Assembly: GCA_910586995.1 (NCBI GenBank)
Contig: CAJUKZ010000007.1
Span: 47,189 to 111,188, forward strand
Origin: an uncultured Muribaculaceae bacterium
Lineage (GTDB): Bacteria > Bacteroidota > Bacteroidia > Bacteroidales > Muribaculaceae
Length of the DNA stretch: 64,000 nt
Reading direction: 5' to 3'
The notes below the pieces were generated by a model. It was not told where the DNA came from. It saw only the letters and a list, made by a program, of their open reading frames with translations, and made no database searches. A program made the position numbers and the translations under genes. Positions 55,097 through 62,027 of this stretch are shown here, one piece after another; the first letter of the stretch is position 1, and each line of letters opens with the position of its first letter.

Positions 55097-55267
55097 TTAA
55101 TTTTGAACGTAGATTAACAGCTTGTGTTGGCCGTTAGAATAGATTACTCCACCGTCTTTTTCGCATTTCACATAGGAAAAGCCGACCCCAATAAGGGCGT
55201 TAACGAACAATCTTGCGTCCTCAATCTCCGCAAACCGGTGTACTGAATTATACTTCATAACTTTCAT
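55097..55267 (-). CDS. Small hypothetical protein
   Basis: A 56-codon frame from ATG 55267 (ATG 55258 also possible) to TAA at 55097. It fits exactly between promoter copy 5 and the gene at 55088, with a 22-base offset to that promoter. It includes FAEIEDARLFVNALIGVGFS. Function unknown. Confidence 0.6.
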   Translation of the reverse strand: MKVMKYNSVHRFAEIEDARLFVNALIGVGFSYVKCEKDGGVIYSNGQHKLLIYVQN

Positions 55268-55288
55268 TTACATTTTGATTTCATAGTA

Positions 55289-55320
55289 CAAAACTAATCA
55301 AAAATTATCTTATTTGCAAG
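55289..55320 (-). promoter_or_regulatory. Element promoter copy 5
   Basis: Minus strand: CTTG, 20 bases including GATAAT, then TAGTTTTG. About 60 bases further upstream also resemble the flank of copy 1 (CTGAAAATCTGCA, then TTTTTAACTTTT). Confidence 0.8.
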
Positions 55321-55384
55321 TTTATATATCTGAAAATCTGCACATTACGCTATTTTTAACTTTTACAGCCAACTATATAAACGA

Positions 55385-55419
55385 GTGCGCGACAATGCCG
55401 ATTTGACACTGCCGCGCAC
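55385..55419. terminator. Terminator-like hairpin after the lysis cassette
   Basis: GTGCGCG and CGCGCAC flank a 21-base loop, about 30 bases after the stop of the spanin-like gene. T-rich sequence follows on the plus side. Confidence 0.6.
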
Positions 55420-55447
55420 TTTTCTATGAGCACTTAATAATATATCT

Positions 55448-55987
55448 TCAGAACGTCCACAAGTTTACGGAAACACCGAGGCCGACATACGGCTGAAATC
55501 CTTTTGGCGTCATTCCATACCCTGCTTGTAGCCCGATACTGAAACGCTTCTGCTTGGTGGGTTCGCGGATATGGATTGTGTTTGTTCTTTGCTTCACGAA
55601 AATACTATCCATCGTGGCTCGATAGCCACTGATATAAGCTCGGTAATCCTCACCCTCATAGACCTTCTGCGATATTGGAATAATTACTTCAGCAGAGTCT
55701 CCACGCTCAACAACTACAACGCTATCAGGAGCAGGGAGAGGGGTAACGAGGGCGGTATCTTCTGTCTCGGGAGGTGGAGTCAGAGGCACGGTTTCATACT
55801 GATAGCGTATAACAACGCTATCGCGAATAGCCGGCGCCAAGTCCGGGCGCGTAATCTCGGTTGTGGTGCTGTCAACTACCACTGTCTCCGAGATCGGAAT
55901 TACACTCCCAGACTGGCAACTCCGACCGAGGTAAAAAAAGGCTGCGCAGAGAATGAGAGCCACTAATGCTGTTGCTAATTTCTTCAT
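55448..55987 (-). CDS. Spanin-like protein (DUF6808 type)
   Basis: 179 residues. An N-terminal membrane helix (LATALVALILCAAFFYL) is followed by a Pro/Thr/Val-rich extended periplasmic region. The Gly-rich beta end (SIGLQAGYGMTPKGFQPYVGLG) looks able to contact the outer membrane. Proteins of this kind lie after lysozymes in gut Bacteroidetes phages and could act as spanins, fusing the membranes at lysis. Last gene of the lysis cassette; its ATG overlaps the preceding stop. Confidence 0.65.
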   Translation of the reverse strand: MKKLATALVALILCAAFFYLGRSCQSGSVIPISETVVVDSTTTEITRPDLAPAIRDSVVIRYQYETVPLTPPPETEDTALVTPLPAPDSVVVVERGDSAEVIIPISQKVYEGEDYRAYISGYRATMDSIFVKQRTNTIHIREPTKQKRFSIGLQAGYGMTPKGFQPYVGLGVSVNLWTF

Positions 55988-56088
55988 TGGGTCAAGAGGT
56001 CTATAATACCGCAGGCTATCAATCCGAGGACAAAGCCTACCAAGTGATGAATTACGATAACAACCTGCCTGCGTTCATACTCACGCAT
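55984..56088 (-). CDS. Mini membrane protein of the lysis cassette
   Basis: A 34-residue frame (ATG 56088) with one membrane helix (VIVIHHLVGFVLGLIACGII). It overlaps the lysozyme stop by 8 bases and the spanin-like ATG by 4 bases. Overlaps at both ends and its place between two lysis genes argue that it is translated. It may be a holin, antiholin or spanin partner. Confidence 0.6.
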   Translation of the reverse strand: MREYERRQVVIVIHHLVGFVLGLIACGIIDLLTQ

Positions 56089-56707
56089 AGATGAAACCAT
56101 CGGCAGTAATACCGTTGACTCGCCGGTTCCACCCTTTGAGGAATTTCTTTTGAGTGGGGGAGCGATTGACGATTTCCTGAAAATGCTTGAGTCTGTCTGC
56201 ATGGAGTTCAGCAAAAAGCTTGGAGGGGTCTGAACTATTGACTGCGGCAAGCGTCTTAGGACCGACAATGCCATCAACAGATACCCCGAGAATACGCTGA
56301 GGCCTCTTGACTCCAGTGATACCACTTGCCCATACCCAATCTACGAGAATATTGGCGAGGCTCTGATTGGTTATCTCATCGGCTCTCCACTTATCCCAAA
56401 ATAGAGTTTTGAGTATATCGAGCCATACTGCATACGATATATTCTTCAGTCCTGACTCAGTGGCCCGCATATTCTTTTTGTTGCAGTACGTAGCGTATGT
56501 CGCATAGGTCACGCCGCACATGGTGAGGCCGCCCCTATCGACCGGGTCGTTAGCAAGTCCTGTTTTCTTACATTCCTCAAACTGCTTTTCAAGAGGAAGC
56601 AAGGAGGGGTCGTAAACACGTTTGCCATTTACTGTCTTGAAACAGCTTTTGGCGCCGCCGGCCTCATAGTAGAGGATAAACGGAATAAGGTTTTCTAACT
56701 TAGCCAT
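56081..56707 (-). CDS. Phage lysozyme, GH108 family
   Basis: 208 residues. The N-terminal catalytic part has the Glu of FILYYEAGGAK and DPVDRGGLTMCGVTYATY. The C-terminal peptidoglycan-binding-3-like part has LGVSVDGIVGPKTLAAVN and a KGWNRRVNGI-type end. It should hydrolyse peptidoglycan at lysis. No signal peptide, so a holin is needed for export. Confidence 0.9.
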   Translation of the reverse strand: MAKLENLIPFILYYEAGGAKSCFKTVNGKRVYDPSLLPLEKQFEECKKTGLANDPVDRGGLTMCGVTYATYATYCNKKNMRATESGLKNISYAVWLDILKTLFWDKWRADEITNQSLANILVDWVWASGITGVKRPQRILGVSVDGIVGPKTLAAVNSSDPSKLFAELHADRLKHFQEIVNRSPTQKKFLKGWNRRVNGITADGFIYA

Positions 56708-56709
56708 AA

Positions 56710-57309
56710 CTATTCGTGGTTCATTTTGTGGTAAAAATCTAATTTGATGCGGTCGTAAACGGCTTTTACGTTGGTGTAGGCCCTGCCATTGTTCACAGAG
56801 TCATTATACACCTCATGCTCGATGACTTCCGCGACCCAATCCACCCAGTCGGTATTGACATAGGCTGACAGCCGTTTCCCTCGATACGCAAAGCAGTCTA
56901 ACTTGCTGGCTCTATCTTCATGGAGATTGAGAGTAAGTGTTCGGATCTTGGCAACCGTAGCCTCCTTATCGACAATGTGATTTTCCTCTCGCACCTTTTT
57001 GATGATACGACAAACCTTTTCTACTGCGAGGTCAAAATACGCACTGCTGATATGCTTTACTCGTAACTGGGTCTCAGGTCGCAGGCCTTCTGAAATGTCG
57101 TTAAGCATATCATTCTGCTTTCGGGTTTCTTCCAAGAGGTCATTGACCATTTTTGCGTTACCCTTAATCATGTTGTCAATGATAGACTTGAACCACTTAA
57201 AACAAGCGACCCACAGCAAACCTGATATTACGAGAAAAAAGGCGGCCGTTACAGCCATCATTCCGAAGTCGCTGATGTGCCTTGCGACTGTTCCGACTTC
57301 TTCTACCAT
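56710..57309 (-). CDS. Membrane-anchored protein of the lysis cassette, holin candidate
   Basis: 199 residues from ATG 57309, which overlaps the previous stop. One strong N-terminal helix (MMAVTAAFFLVISGLLWVACF) precedes a charged coiled-coil cytoplasmic or periplasmic region. Holins of this shape are seen in Bacteroidetes phages, but the soluble part is large. Position directly before the lysozyme supports a lysis role. Confidence 0.55.
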   Translation of the reverse strand: MVEEVGTVARHISDFGMMAVTAAFFLVISGLLWVACFKWFKSIIDNMIKGNAKMVNDLLEETRKQNDMLNDISEGLRPETQLRVKHISSAYFDLAVEKVCRIIKKVREENHIVDKEATVAKIRTLTLNLHEDRASKLDCFAYRGKRLSAYVNTDWVDWVAEVIEHEVYNDSVNNGRAYTNVKAVYDRIKLDFYHKMNHE

Positions 57310-57539
57310 AAAGCAATGCTGATTAAGCGTCCAACAACGACACCGGCCACCGTCAGGCTCCAGTCTATCCAGTCCCATTTGCCGCCCCACATTCTATCTT
57401 TCAGTTCAAGGGCAGAGGCAACGCCTACACCGGCATATCCGGCGCAATACCAGTTATCAGCACCGAGGCCAATAGCCACGCCGCCGAGGAGGTGAGCATA
57501 TCGGTTACTTTCGCGTAACCACTTAAATATCTTCTTCAT
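57303..57539 (-). CDS. Small YfiM/DUF2279-like membrane protein
   Basis: 78 residues with two weakly hydrophobic helices and conserved-looking Gly/Trp residues (YAHLLGGVAIGLG; ALELKDRMWGG; WIDWSLTVAGVVVG). The KD...D spacing resembles the YfiM/DUF2279 family. It opens the lysis cassette and could be a holin partner. Confidence 0.55.
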   Translation of the reverse strand: MKKIFKWLRESNRYAHLLGGVAIGLGADNWYCAGYAGVGVASALELKDRMWGGKWDWIDWSLTVAGVVVGRLISIALW

Positions 57540-57596
57540 TGCTTAACTATGTTTTGAGCAAAGTTAGCCACGATGCGCCACCTATTAAATAAATCA

Positions 57597-57640
57597 ACCG
57601 CCCAAAGTGCTGAACGCTGTTATTCAGCAATCTGGGCGGT
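57597..57640 (-). terminator. Nested hairpin terminator after dut
   Basis: An outer stem ACCGCCCA/TGGGCGGT and an inner stem TGCTGAA/TTCAGCA form one nested hairpin between dut and the lysis cassette. On the minus strand TTGATTTATTT follows. Confidence 0.8.
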
Positions 57641-57666
57641 CGAAACCTAAAACGAAACTTTATTAC

Positions 57667-58548
57667 TTAGACGTGTACGCCATAATTATCGGAGTCTGTA
57701 TCTGTGTCGCTGTCATTGGAGATACTATCGGAAGCGTCGACCTCATCTTCGGGCACGTCCAAACCTACACTTGCAGCGTCAGTATCTTCTTCATGATTGA
57801 GAGGTGCAGACTCCTCCTGTGTATCAGAGGGAACTTCGGTCGGCTCACTATCGGACTGCAAGTCCCATGTTCTTGCTTTCATACGATCGAGAAGGTATCG
57901 CGCTCTTTTTGATGCCGGAACAAGGTCGTAAATATCTGTTGGCTCAGGGTAATCTTCTAATACCCGATTGGAGAGAGCAAGCCTACTTCCTCTCAATCGG
58001 TCAGTGCCAGTATGACCAAGGCCACCGCCACGGCTCTGACATGACAACTGCTCGACTTCTTTGAAGAATGGAGCGATTGTCTGATAGAACGTCAACTGAG
58101 CAATGCGTGTACCCTTGCGGATAAGAAACGCCTCATCGCGATTGTTCAGAATGACATGGATATTGTCTGTATAGTTCGGGTCAATCTTGCCGACAAGTAC
58201 GTCGGCATCGAAATACTGCTTACCCGATATGGTTTTCTTTCTTGGGAATATCCCGAGGAATTTGCCGGCGCAGACCTTTCGAGTGCCGTAGCCCTCCATT
58301 CCACGCAGAGAGCAACCACTTCGAGGCTCAATCTTTCCCTCTATCCCACGAGGGAGGTTGATAGCAATATCCAGCGGCACTGCGACTCTGGAGTGAGCCG
58401 GAACATGGAAGTCACGAGGAACGCAGAGGTCATAGCCAATCGAGCCGTTGACCGCCTTTGCAGGTGCAGCCGCACCGTCGGAGAGGAACTTTATTTCAAA
58501 CTCCTTTTTGCGGAATTTGGGTTTGGGTTGTTTCTTTGTTTCTTTCAT
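57667..58548 (-). CDS. dut: Trimeric dUTPase with long acidic extension
   Basis: dUTPase cleaves dUTP to dUMP and keeps uracil out of phage DNA. All five motifs are present: GSIGYDL, EPRSGCSLRG, GKIDPNYTDNIHVIL, GTRIAQLTF and SRGGGLGHTG. The core would end near residue 190. The protein then runs on for about 100 residues to a very acidic tail (TEVPSDTQEESAPLNHEED type, many Asp/Ser), unusual for the family. ATG 58548 is chosen; an upstream ATG would add 15 atypical residues. Confidence 0.88.
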   Translation of the reverse strand: MKETKKQPKPKFRKKEFEIKFLSDGAAAPAKAVNGSIGYDLCVPRDFHVPAHSRVAVPLDIAINLPRGIEGKIEPRSGCSLRGMEGYGTRKVCAGKFLGIFPRKKTISGKQYFDADVLVGKIDPNYTDNIHVILNNRDEAFLIRKGTRIAQLTFYQTIAPFFKEVEQLSCQSRGGGLGHTGTDRLRGSRLALSNRVLEDYPEPTDIYDLVPASKRARYLLDRMKARTWDLQSDSEPTEVPSDTQEESAPLNHEEDTDAASVGLDVPEDEVDASDSISNDSDTDTDSDNYGVHV

Positions 58549-58625
58549 CGTTTTGTTGCAGATGTTTACCGAAAGGCAAGCGTTAGGACTCATGCCTAAC
58601 GCCTGCGCTGCTGTTGTGCTTGGTG

Positions 58626-59111
58626 TTATTGTTTGGCGAAAGTTACTCTGAGGGTTGATGATACGGTAGGTATCGGGGCATTGACTGTTACCATTTCTCC
58701 AGTCTCTCGATCTACCACGTCGATGTTGCCGGAGATTGATTTCAGGAACATCTGACGAGCCTTAATCTTCGTGTCGATGTCCTCTTTTTGACGCATGAGT
58801 TCTGCATACTCTTGGTCGCCGCTACTTGCGTAGTCGTAGCGTGTGGTGTTGGAGATTGCGACTTTGGCACCGGCATATTCTGCGCTCTTGCCAACTTCGG
58901 CCACAGCAGACTGAGTGGCCGATATTACGTCTGGGTGTTTGAGGAAGATTTCAACAACCTCGCTGATGGCTTTCATGTGAACGAAAGCATGTACTGGGTC
59001 AACTTGACCGTTGAGAACTTGTGCCACGAGGTCTGCGGCCACGTTAGATTGTGCCTCTTTGGAGAGGACGGGTGCAGCGATGAACTTCTGCATTGCTGTT
59101 ACTTGTTCCAT
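58626..59111 (-). CDS. Hypothetical phage protein, helical
   Basis: 161 residues, largely helical with a coiled-coil-like middle (ELMRQKEDIDTKIKARQMF). No family recognised. The leader motif GCAAATAAGTT...AAAACGAAAC precedes the ATG and overlaps the upstream stop codon. Confidence 0.6.
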   Translation of the reverse strand: MEQVTAMQKFIAAPVLSKEAQSNVAADLVAQVLNGQVDPVHAFVHMKAISEVVEIFLKHPDVISATQSAVAEVGKSAEYAGAKVAISNTTRYDYASSGDQEYAELMRQKEDIDTKIKARQMFLKSISGNIDVVDRETGEMVTVNAPIPTVSSTLRVTFAKQ

Positions 59112-59138
59112 TCTGAGTTTCGTTTTTGGGAGTTTAAC

Positions 59139-59354
59139 TTATTTGCTTTTCTTATCCTTGCGGTAGTCAAGGATTGAGAGTCGTGTGAGATAGAACACTA
59201 TGTACCATACTAAGGCTGCCACGGCAAAGCCTATGAGGTTGAAGTGTCCGGCGAATAGGTGGAAACCTATCCAAACCGTAGAGAGGACGAGCATTATCAC
59301 TCCAAGTGCCACTTGGTAGCCGTCCATGATGAGAATTGCTGTTTTTTCTTTCAT
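59139..59354 (-). CDS. Small two-helix membrane protein
   Basis: 71 residues with two transmembrane segments (QVALGVIMLVLSTVWIGFHLF and LIGFAVAALVWYIVFYL) and a Lys-rich tail. Possible holin-like or envelope protein; function unknown. Confidence 0.6.
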   Translation of the reverse strand: MKEKTAILIMDGYQVALGVIMLVLSTVWIGFHLFAGHFNLIGFAVAALVWYIVFYLTRLSILDYRKDKKSK

Positions 59355-59402
59355 TCCGTTTCAGGTTTACTTATTTGCTCTATTGATTTTGCGAGTACGA
59401 GG

Positions 59403-59780
59403 TTAGTCGTTCAGATACCCCGGAAGTTGTTTTTCGATATAAGCCGATAACTTATTAAGTTCATCGTCAGATAATTCAATGTCGAAATCCTCTGTTTCGG
59501 GGTTAAACTTGAAGCCTGTAAGTTCCGTTACACTTACACTCGCATTCTTTATGATTGTAGTTCGGGGCACCCAGTAACCATCGCCATCTTCGATGTGGTC
59601 GGCAGCAGCGTCAAAAGAACCCTCAATCATGTATTCTTCATTCTCGAAATAGATACCGTTGGAACGGCTATCATAACAATCGTAATCGTAATATCCCAAT
59701 CCCAGTTCGCAATCATTCGCGCAACTTTCTACGATTTCATCAAAATATGATGAGAGGGGGTTGACTTGGGTTTCTATCAT
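59403..59780 (-). CDS. Acidic hypothetical phage protein
   Basis: 125 residues, strongly acidic, with many Asp/Glu/Tyr (LGLGYYDYDCYDSRSNGIYF). A DNA-mimic-like charge pattern is visible, though this is only suggestive. First gene behind promoter copy 6 with the full leader motif. Confidence 0.6.
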   Translation of the reverse strand: MIETQVNPLSSYFDEIVESCANDCELGLGYYDYDCYDSRSNGIYFENEEYMIEGSFDAAADHIEDGDGYWVPRTTIIKNASVSVTELTGFKFNPETEDFDIELSDDELNKLSAYIEKQLPGYLND

Positions 59781-59839
59781 CTTCGTTTCGTTTTAGAACT
59801 TATTTGCTTGTGGGTGTGTGAAGTTTGATTTTCACAATG

Positions 59840-59871
59840 CAAAACTAATCATAAATTATCTTTTATGCAAA
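59840..59871 (-). promoter_or_regulatory. Element promoter copy 6
   Basis: Minus strand: TTTG, 20 bases including GATAAT, then TAGTTTTG; a perfect Bacteroidales promoter, 60 bases before ATG 59780. Confidence 0.85.
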
Positions 59872-59945
59872 TTTTAACGGCCTAAAATTGCTTTTCAATC
59901 TCAAATAAATTTTTATGGCTCAGGACATAAGACCCACATCTTCTT

Positions 59946-59967
59946 AAATCTCTGTTAAGAGATTTTT
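59946..59967 (+). terminator. Terminator-like hairpin
   Basis: AAATCTCT-GTTA-AGAGATTT followed by T-rich sequence on the plus strand. It separates promoter copy 6 from the repeat array. Confidence 0.5.
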
Positions 59968-59997
59968 CTTATTATTCTTTATCTTCTTATAGGATAG

Positions 59998-60311
59998 GCG
60001 TATCAGTTTGCATATCAATTTGCGTATCAAGACGGTTCGTTTTCTGCGTATCACTGATATGCAGATTGATATGCAGTTATTCTTGAATTACAAATGGTTA
60101 TCCTACAAAATCTGCATATCAAACTCTAAGAAAATTTGCGTATCAGAAAACGACCGAATTTGCATATCAGTATCTCCGATTATGTTCTGCATATCAATAC
60201 GCCCTCAATTTTGCGTATCACTAATATGCAAATTGATATACAAATACGACTGATAATAAACTTGTTACGGAACTTTTCTGCATATCAACACAAGAGCACA
60301 TCTGCATATCA
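59998..60311. repeat. Iteron-like array of TGC(A/G)TATCA repeats
   Basis: Twelve exact copies of TGCATATCA or TGCGTATCA occur in 314 bases, most forward and two inverted (60055, 60067). Three one-mismatch copies lie at 59998, 60222 and 60234. Starts are phased by about 12 or 24 bases (60009, 60021, 60045; 60113, 60137, 60161; 60188, 60212; 60279, 60303). Two forward-inverted pairs are almost the same (60045-60063 and 60212-60230). No gene lies in 59,781-60,406. It could be a replication origin, partition site or operator cluster. Confidence 0.8.
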
Positions 60312-60406
60312 ATATCCTCTTTATCGCACCGCGAGTGGGTTGTAGTCTTGACAGGCGGCTGAGTCGCTTTCTGCCGCCATTCTTATTAACTCTAACCCCA
60401 ATAACT

Positions 60407-60769
60407 ATGGCTCAAAAATTAGAAACTGACCTCTTAAGCTGGGTGGCAATAGAGGTCTGCGATGAACTATTTGCCGTCGCTGCGTCTGACCCCAAAATAA
60501 TGGTCAACAACTGGTGTGCTTTTGCTGTCCTTGCAATATTCAGGGAGGCGGCATCAATACTTGACTCAATCGTTATCCCCTCGATTGATGAATGTATGGC
60601 TGGGAAATACGAGCCACGGATCTTATCCTGCAATCCCAAATGGGAGCAACTTAAATCGTGGCACTCCGAACATTGGCTACTCTCTCAATTCGACTTCATG
60701 GAGAGTCAATATACCGAGTATATCTCCATGCCGGAGTTACATCTGGAGCACTTTTGCCTTGGATTGTAA
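60407..60769 (+). CDS. Hypothetical protein downstream of the repeat array
   Basis: 120 residues from ATG 60407 (MAQKLETD); the longer frame upstream is unlikely. Soluble and helical, with several Trp and Cys, no recognised family. It is the only plus-strand gene in the element besides the integrase, and its start lies about 95 bases after the last repeat. It may be controlled by, or act on, the repeat array. Confidence 0.6.
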   Translation: MAQKLETDLLSWVAIEVCDELFAVAASDPKIMVNNWCAFAVLAIFREAASILDSIVIPSIDECMAGKYEPRILSCNPKWEQLKSWHSEHWLLSQFDFMESQYTEYISMPELHLEHFCLGL

Positions 60770-60789
60770 GAAATCCAACCATAACAAAA

Positions 60790-60816
60790 CAGACGCACCC
60801 GTATTGAGTGCGTCTG
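60790..60816. terminator. Terminator after the plus-strand gene
   Basis: CAGACGCAC/GTGCGTCTG, 9-bp stem with a 9-base loop, 20 bases after the stop at 60769. Confidence 0.75.
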
Positions 60817-60886
60817 CTTGATAATTAAAACTTTCGTATGTTATCTTATCCACAAGTTTTTTATTGGAGCAGTCCATAATAAAAGA

Positions 60887-60908
60887 TGCGCCACACGAAA
60901 GCGGCGCA
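60887..60908 (-). terminator. Terminator of the DGR-side operon
   Basis: TGCGCC/GGCGCA stem followed on the minus strand by ATCTTTTATT, downstream of the gene ending at 61031. The rest of 60,817-61,030 shows no convincing gene. Confidence 0.65.
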
Positions 60909-61030
60909 CCAAACAAATAATTCAAATTATCACTCTCAAATTATGCGATATGCTTATTATTTAGTATATTTGCAAGAGGAAAAACACAAAACTCAACCGC
61001 CTGCAATCCTTAATCACATTGCGCAAATTC

Positions 61031-61504
61031 TTATAATAGGAGCAGATAAAACAGACAACGATACACGTCAGCGAGTATTCCGAGTTCCACCCAAAACACA
61101 ACATTCTTTAGATTGATTAGTCCTGCTACGAGTCCGAGGATTGAGAGCCACGGTACACCTATTGTCATACTTAGCCATACAACCGCAGACACTCCAAGAA
61201 CAATAGCAGAGCCGACATGTACCTTGCCTTCAAGCTCATCTTTGAATGCCGGACTTGCAGCGATAAAGAGTATGCCGGCTACGATAAAGAACGCAAGAAA
61301 CTGATAACTCTCCGGGGTGTGGTTCAGGAGTGGAGCAACGGCCAAGGCCGCGGCTGTTACAAGCACTCCAGAGAACAGCCACTTACTCCCAAATCGTAGG
61401 TAGTAGGTTTCACTAATGGAGGTAGGTACTCCACCTTGACAGCAGACCAACAAGAGGTACACCCCCATAACGAGACACGAGGCTATGACTGCTACCCATT
61501 CCAT
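61031..61504 (-). CDS. Multi-pass membrane protein of the DGR region
   Basis: 157 residues with about five hydrophobic segments across the whole length and short loops (SISETYYLRFGSKW; SPAFKDELEGKVH). Family not named. It overlaps the preceding gene by 13 bases and is third in the RT operon. Confidence 0.65.
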   Translation of the reverse strand: MEWVAVIASCLVMGVYLLLVCCQGGVPTSISETYYLRFGSKWLFSGVLVTAAALAVAPLLNHTPESYQFLAFFIVAGILFIAASPAFKDELEGKVHVGSAIVLGVSAVVWLSMTIGVPWLSILGLVAGLINLKNVVFWVELGILADVYRCLFYLLLL

Positions 61505-61989
61505 ATCGAGTCCTCCCAGTTGATGTTAGACTTCTCCTCCCAACCTTTTGAATAGGCGGTCTGCTTGTGTAGAGTGGCCGCCTGAGCAAAGTCGCCAAAT
61601 TCTTTGGCAGTGGTAAAGGTATAGAACGCCGGTGTGCCGTCTGCATGGTCTCCCAGCTTGAATGTCATAGGGAATAGCGTATCTCCGGCAAGAGGTAGAT
61701 TTACGAGTATGCCGAGGATATTGGTCTGGTTTTCGGTATCGAGTTTAACCGGAAGTTTATTCCACACAAAGCCGTGCAGAATATTCTCATCGGTGTCTGA
61801 GTCTATCTGAGCAGAAACTATGGCCTTAATCTCATCAAGAGTAGGCTTTGCCGTGAAACGCTGTCGATAGTTCCAGCCTGTTTGTTCCTCCTCATTGTCT
61901 TTACCGAAACCGAAGATTAACTCCCATTTGCTACGGCCGATTTTATAGAGGCCGTCCTGTCTGCCAGTGGCGCCATATATCTTTTCCAT
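61492..61989 (-). CDS. Hypothetical phage protein downstream of the RT
   Basis: 165 residues. The stretch FPMTFKLGDHADGTPAFYTF followed by a helix and W-rich end resembles DUF4376-like proteins near tail genes of gut phages. It begins 38 bases after the reverse transcriptase, so it is probably on the same transcript. It is not an Avd-type accessory protein by appearance (not a small basic helical bundle). Confidence 0.55.
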   Translation of the reverse strand: MEKIYGATGRQDGLYKIGRSKWELIFGFGKDNEEEQTGWNYRQRFTAKPTLDEIKAIVSAQIDSDTDENILHGFVWNKLPVKLDTENQTNILGILVNLPLAGDTLFPMTFKLGDHADGTPAFYTFTTAKEFGDFAQAATLHKQTAYSKGWEEKSNINWEDSIWNG

Positions 61990-62027
61990 CGTTATTTTAG
62001 ATTTAGTTTAGTCATTAGACAGTCCAT

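Noticed and set aside
59998..60311. CRISPR array
   Set aside because: Repeats are only 9 bases, occur in both orientations and have irregular 10-46 base spacing; there are no cas genes.
60886..61116. Plus-strand 76-codon frame
   Set aside because: It runs over a terminator hairpin and the 3' end of the opposite membrane-protein gene; no supporting motif.
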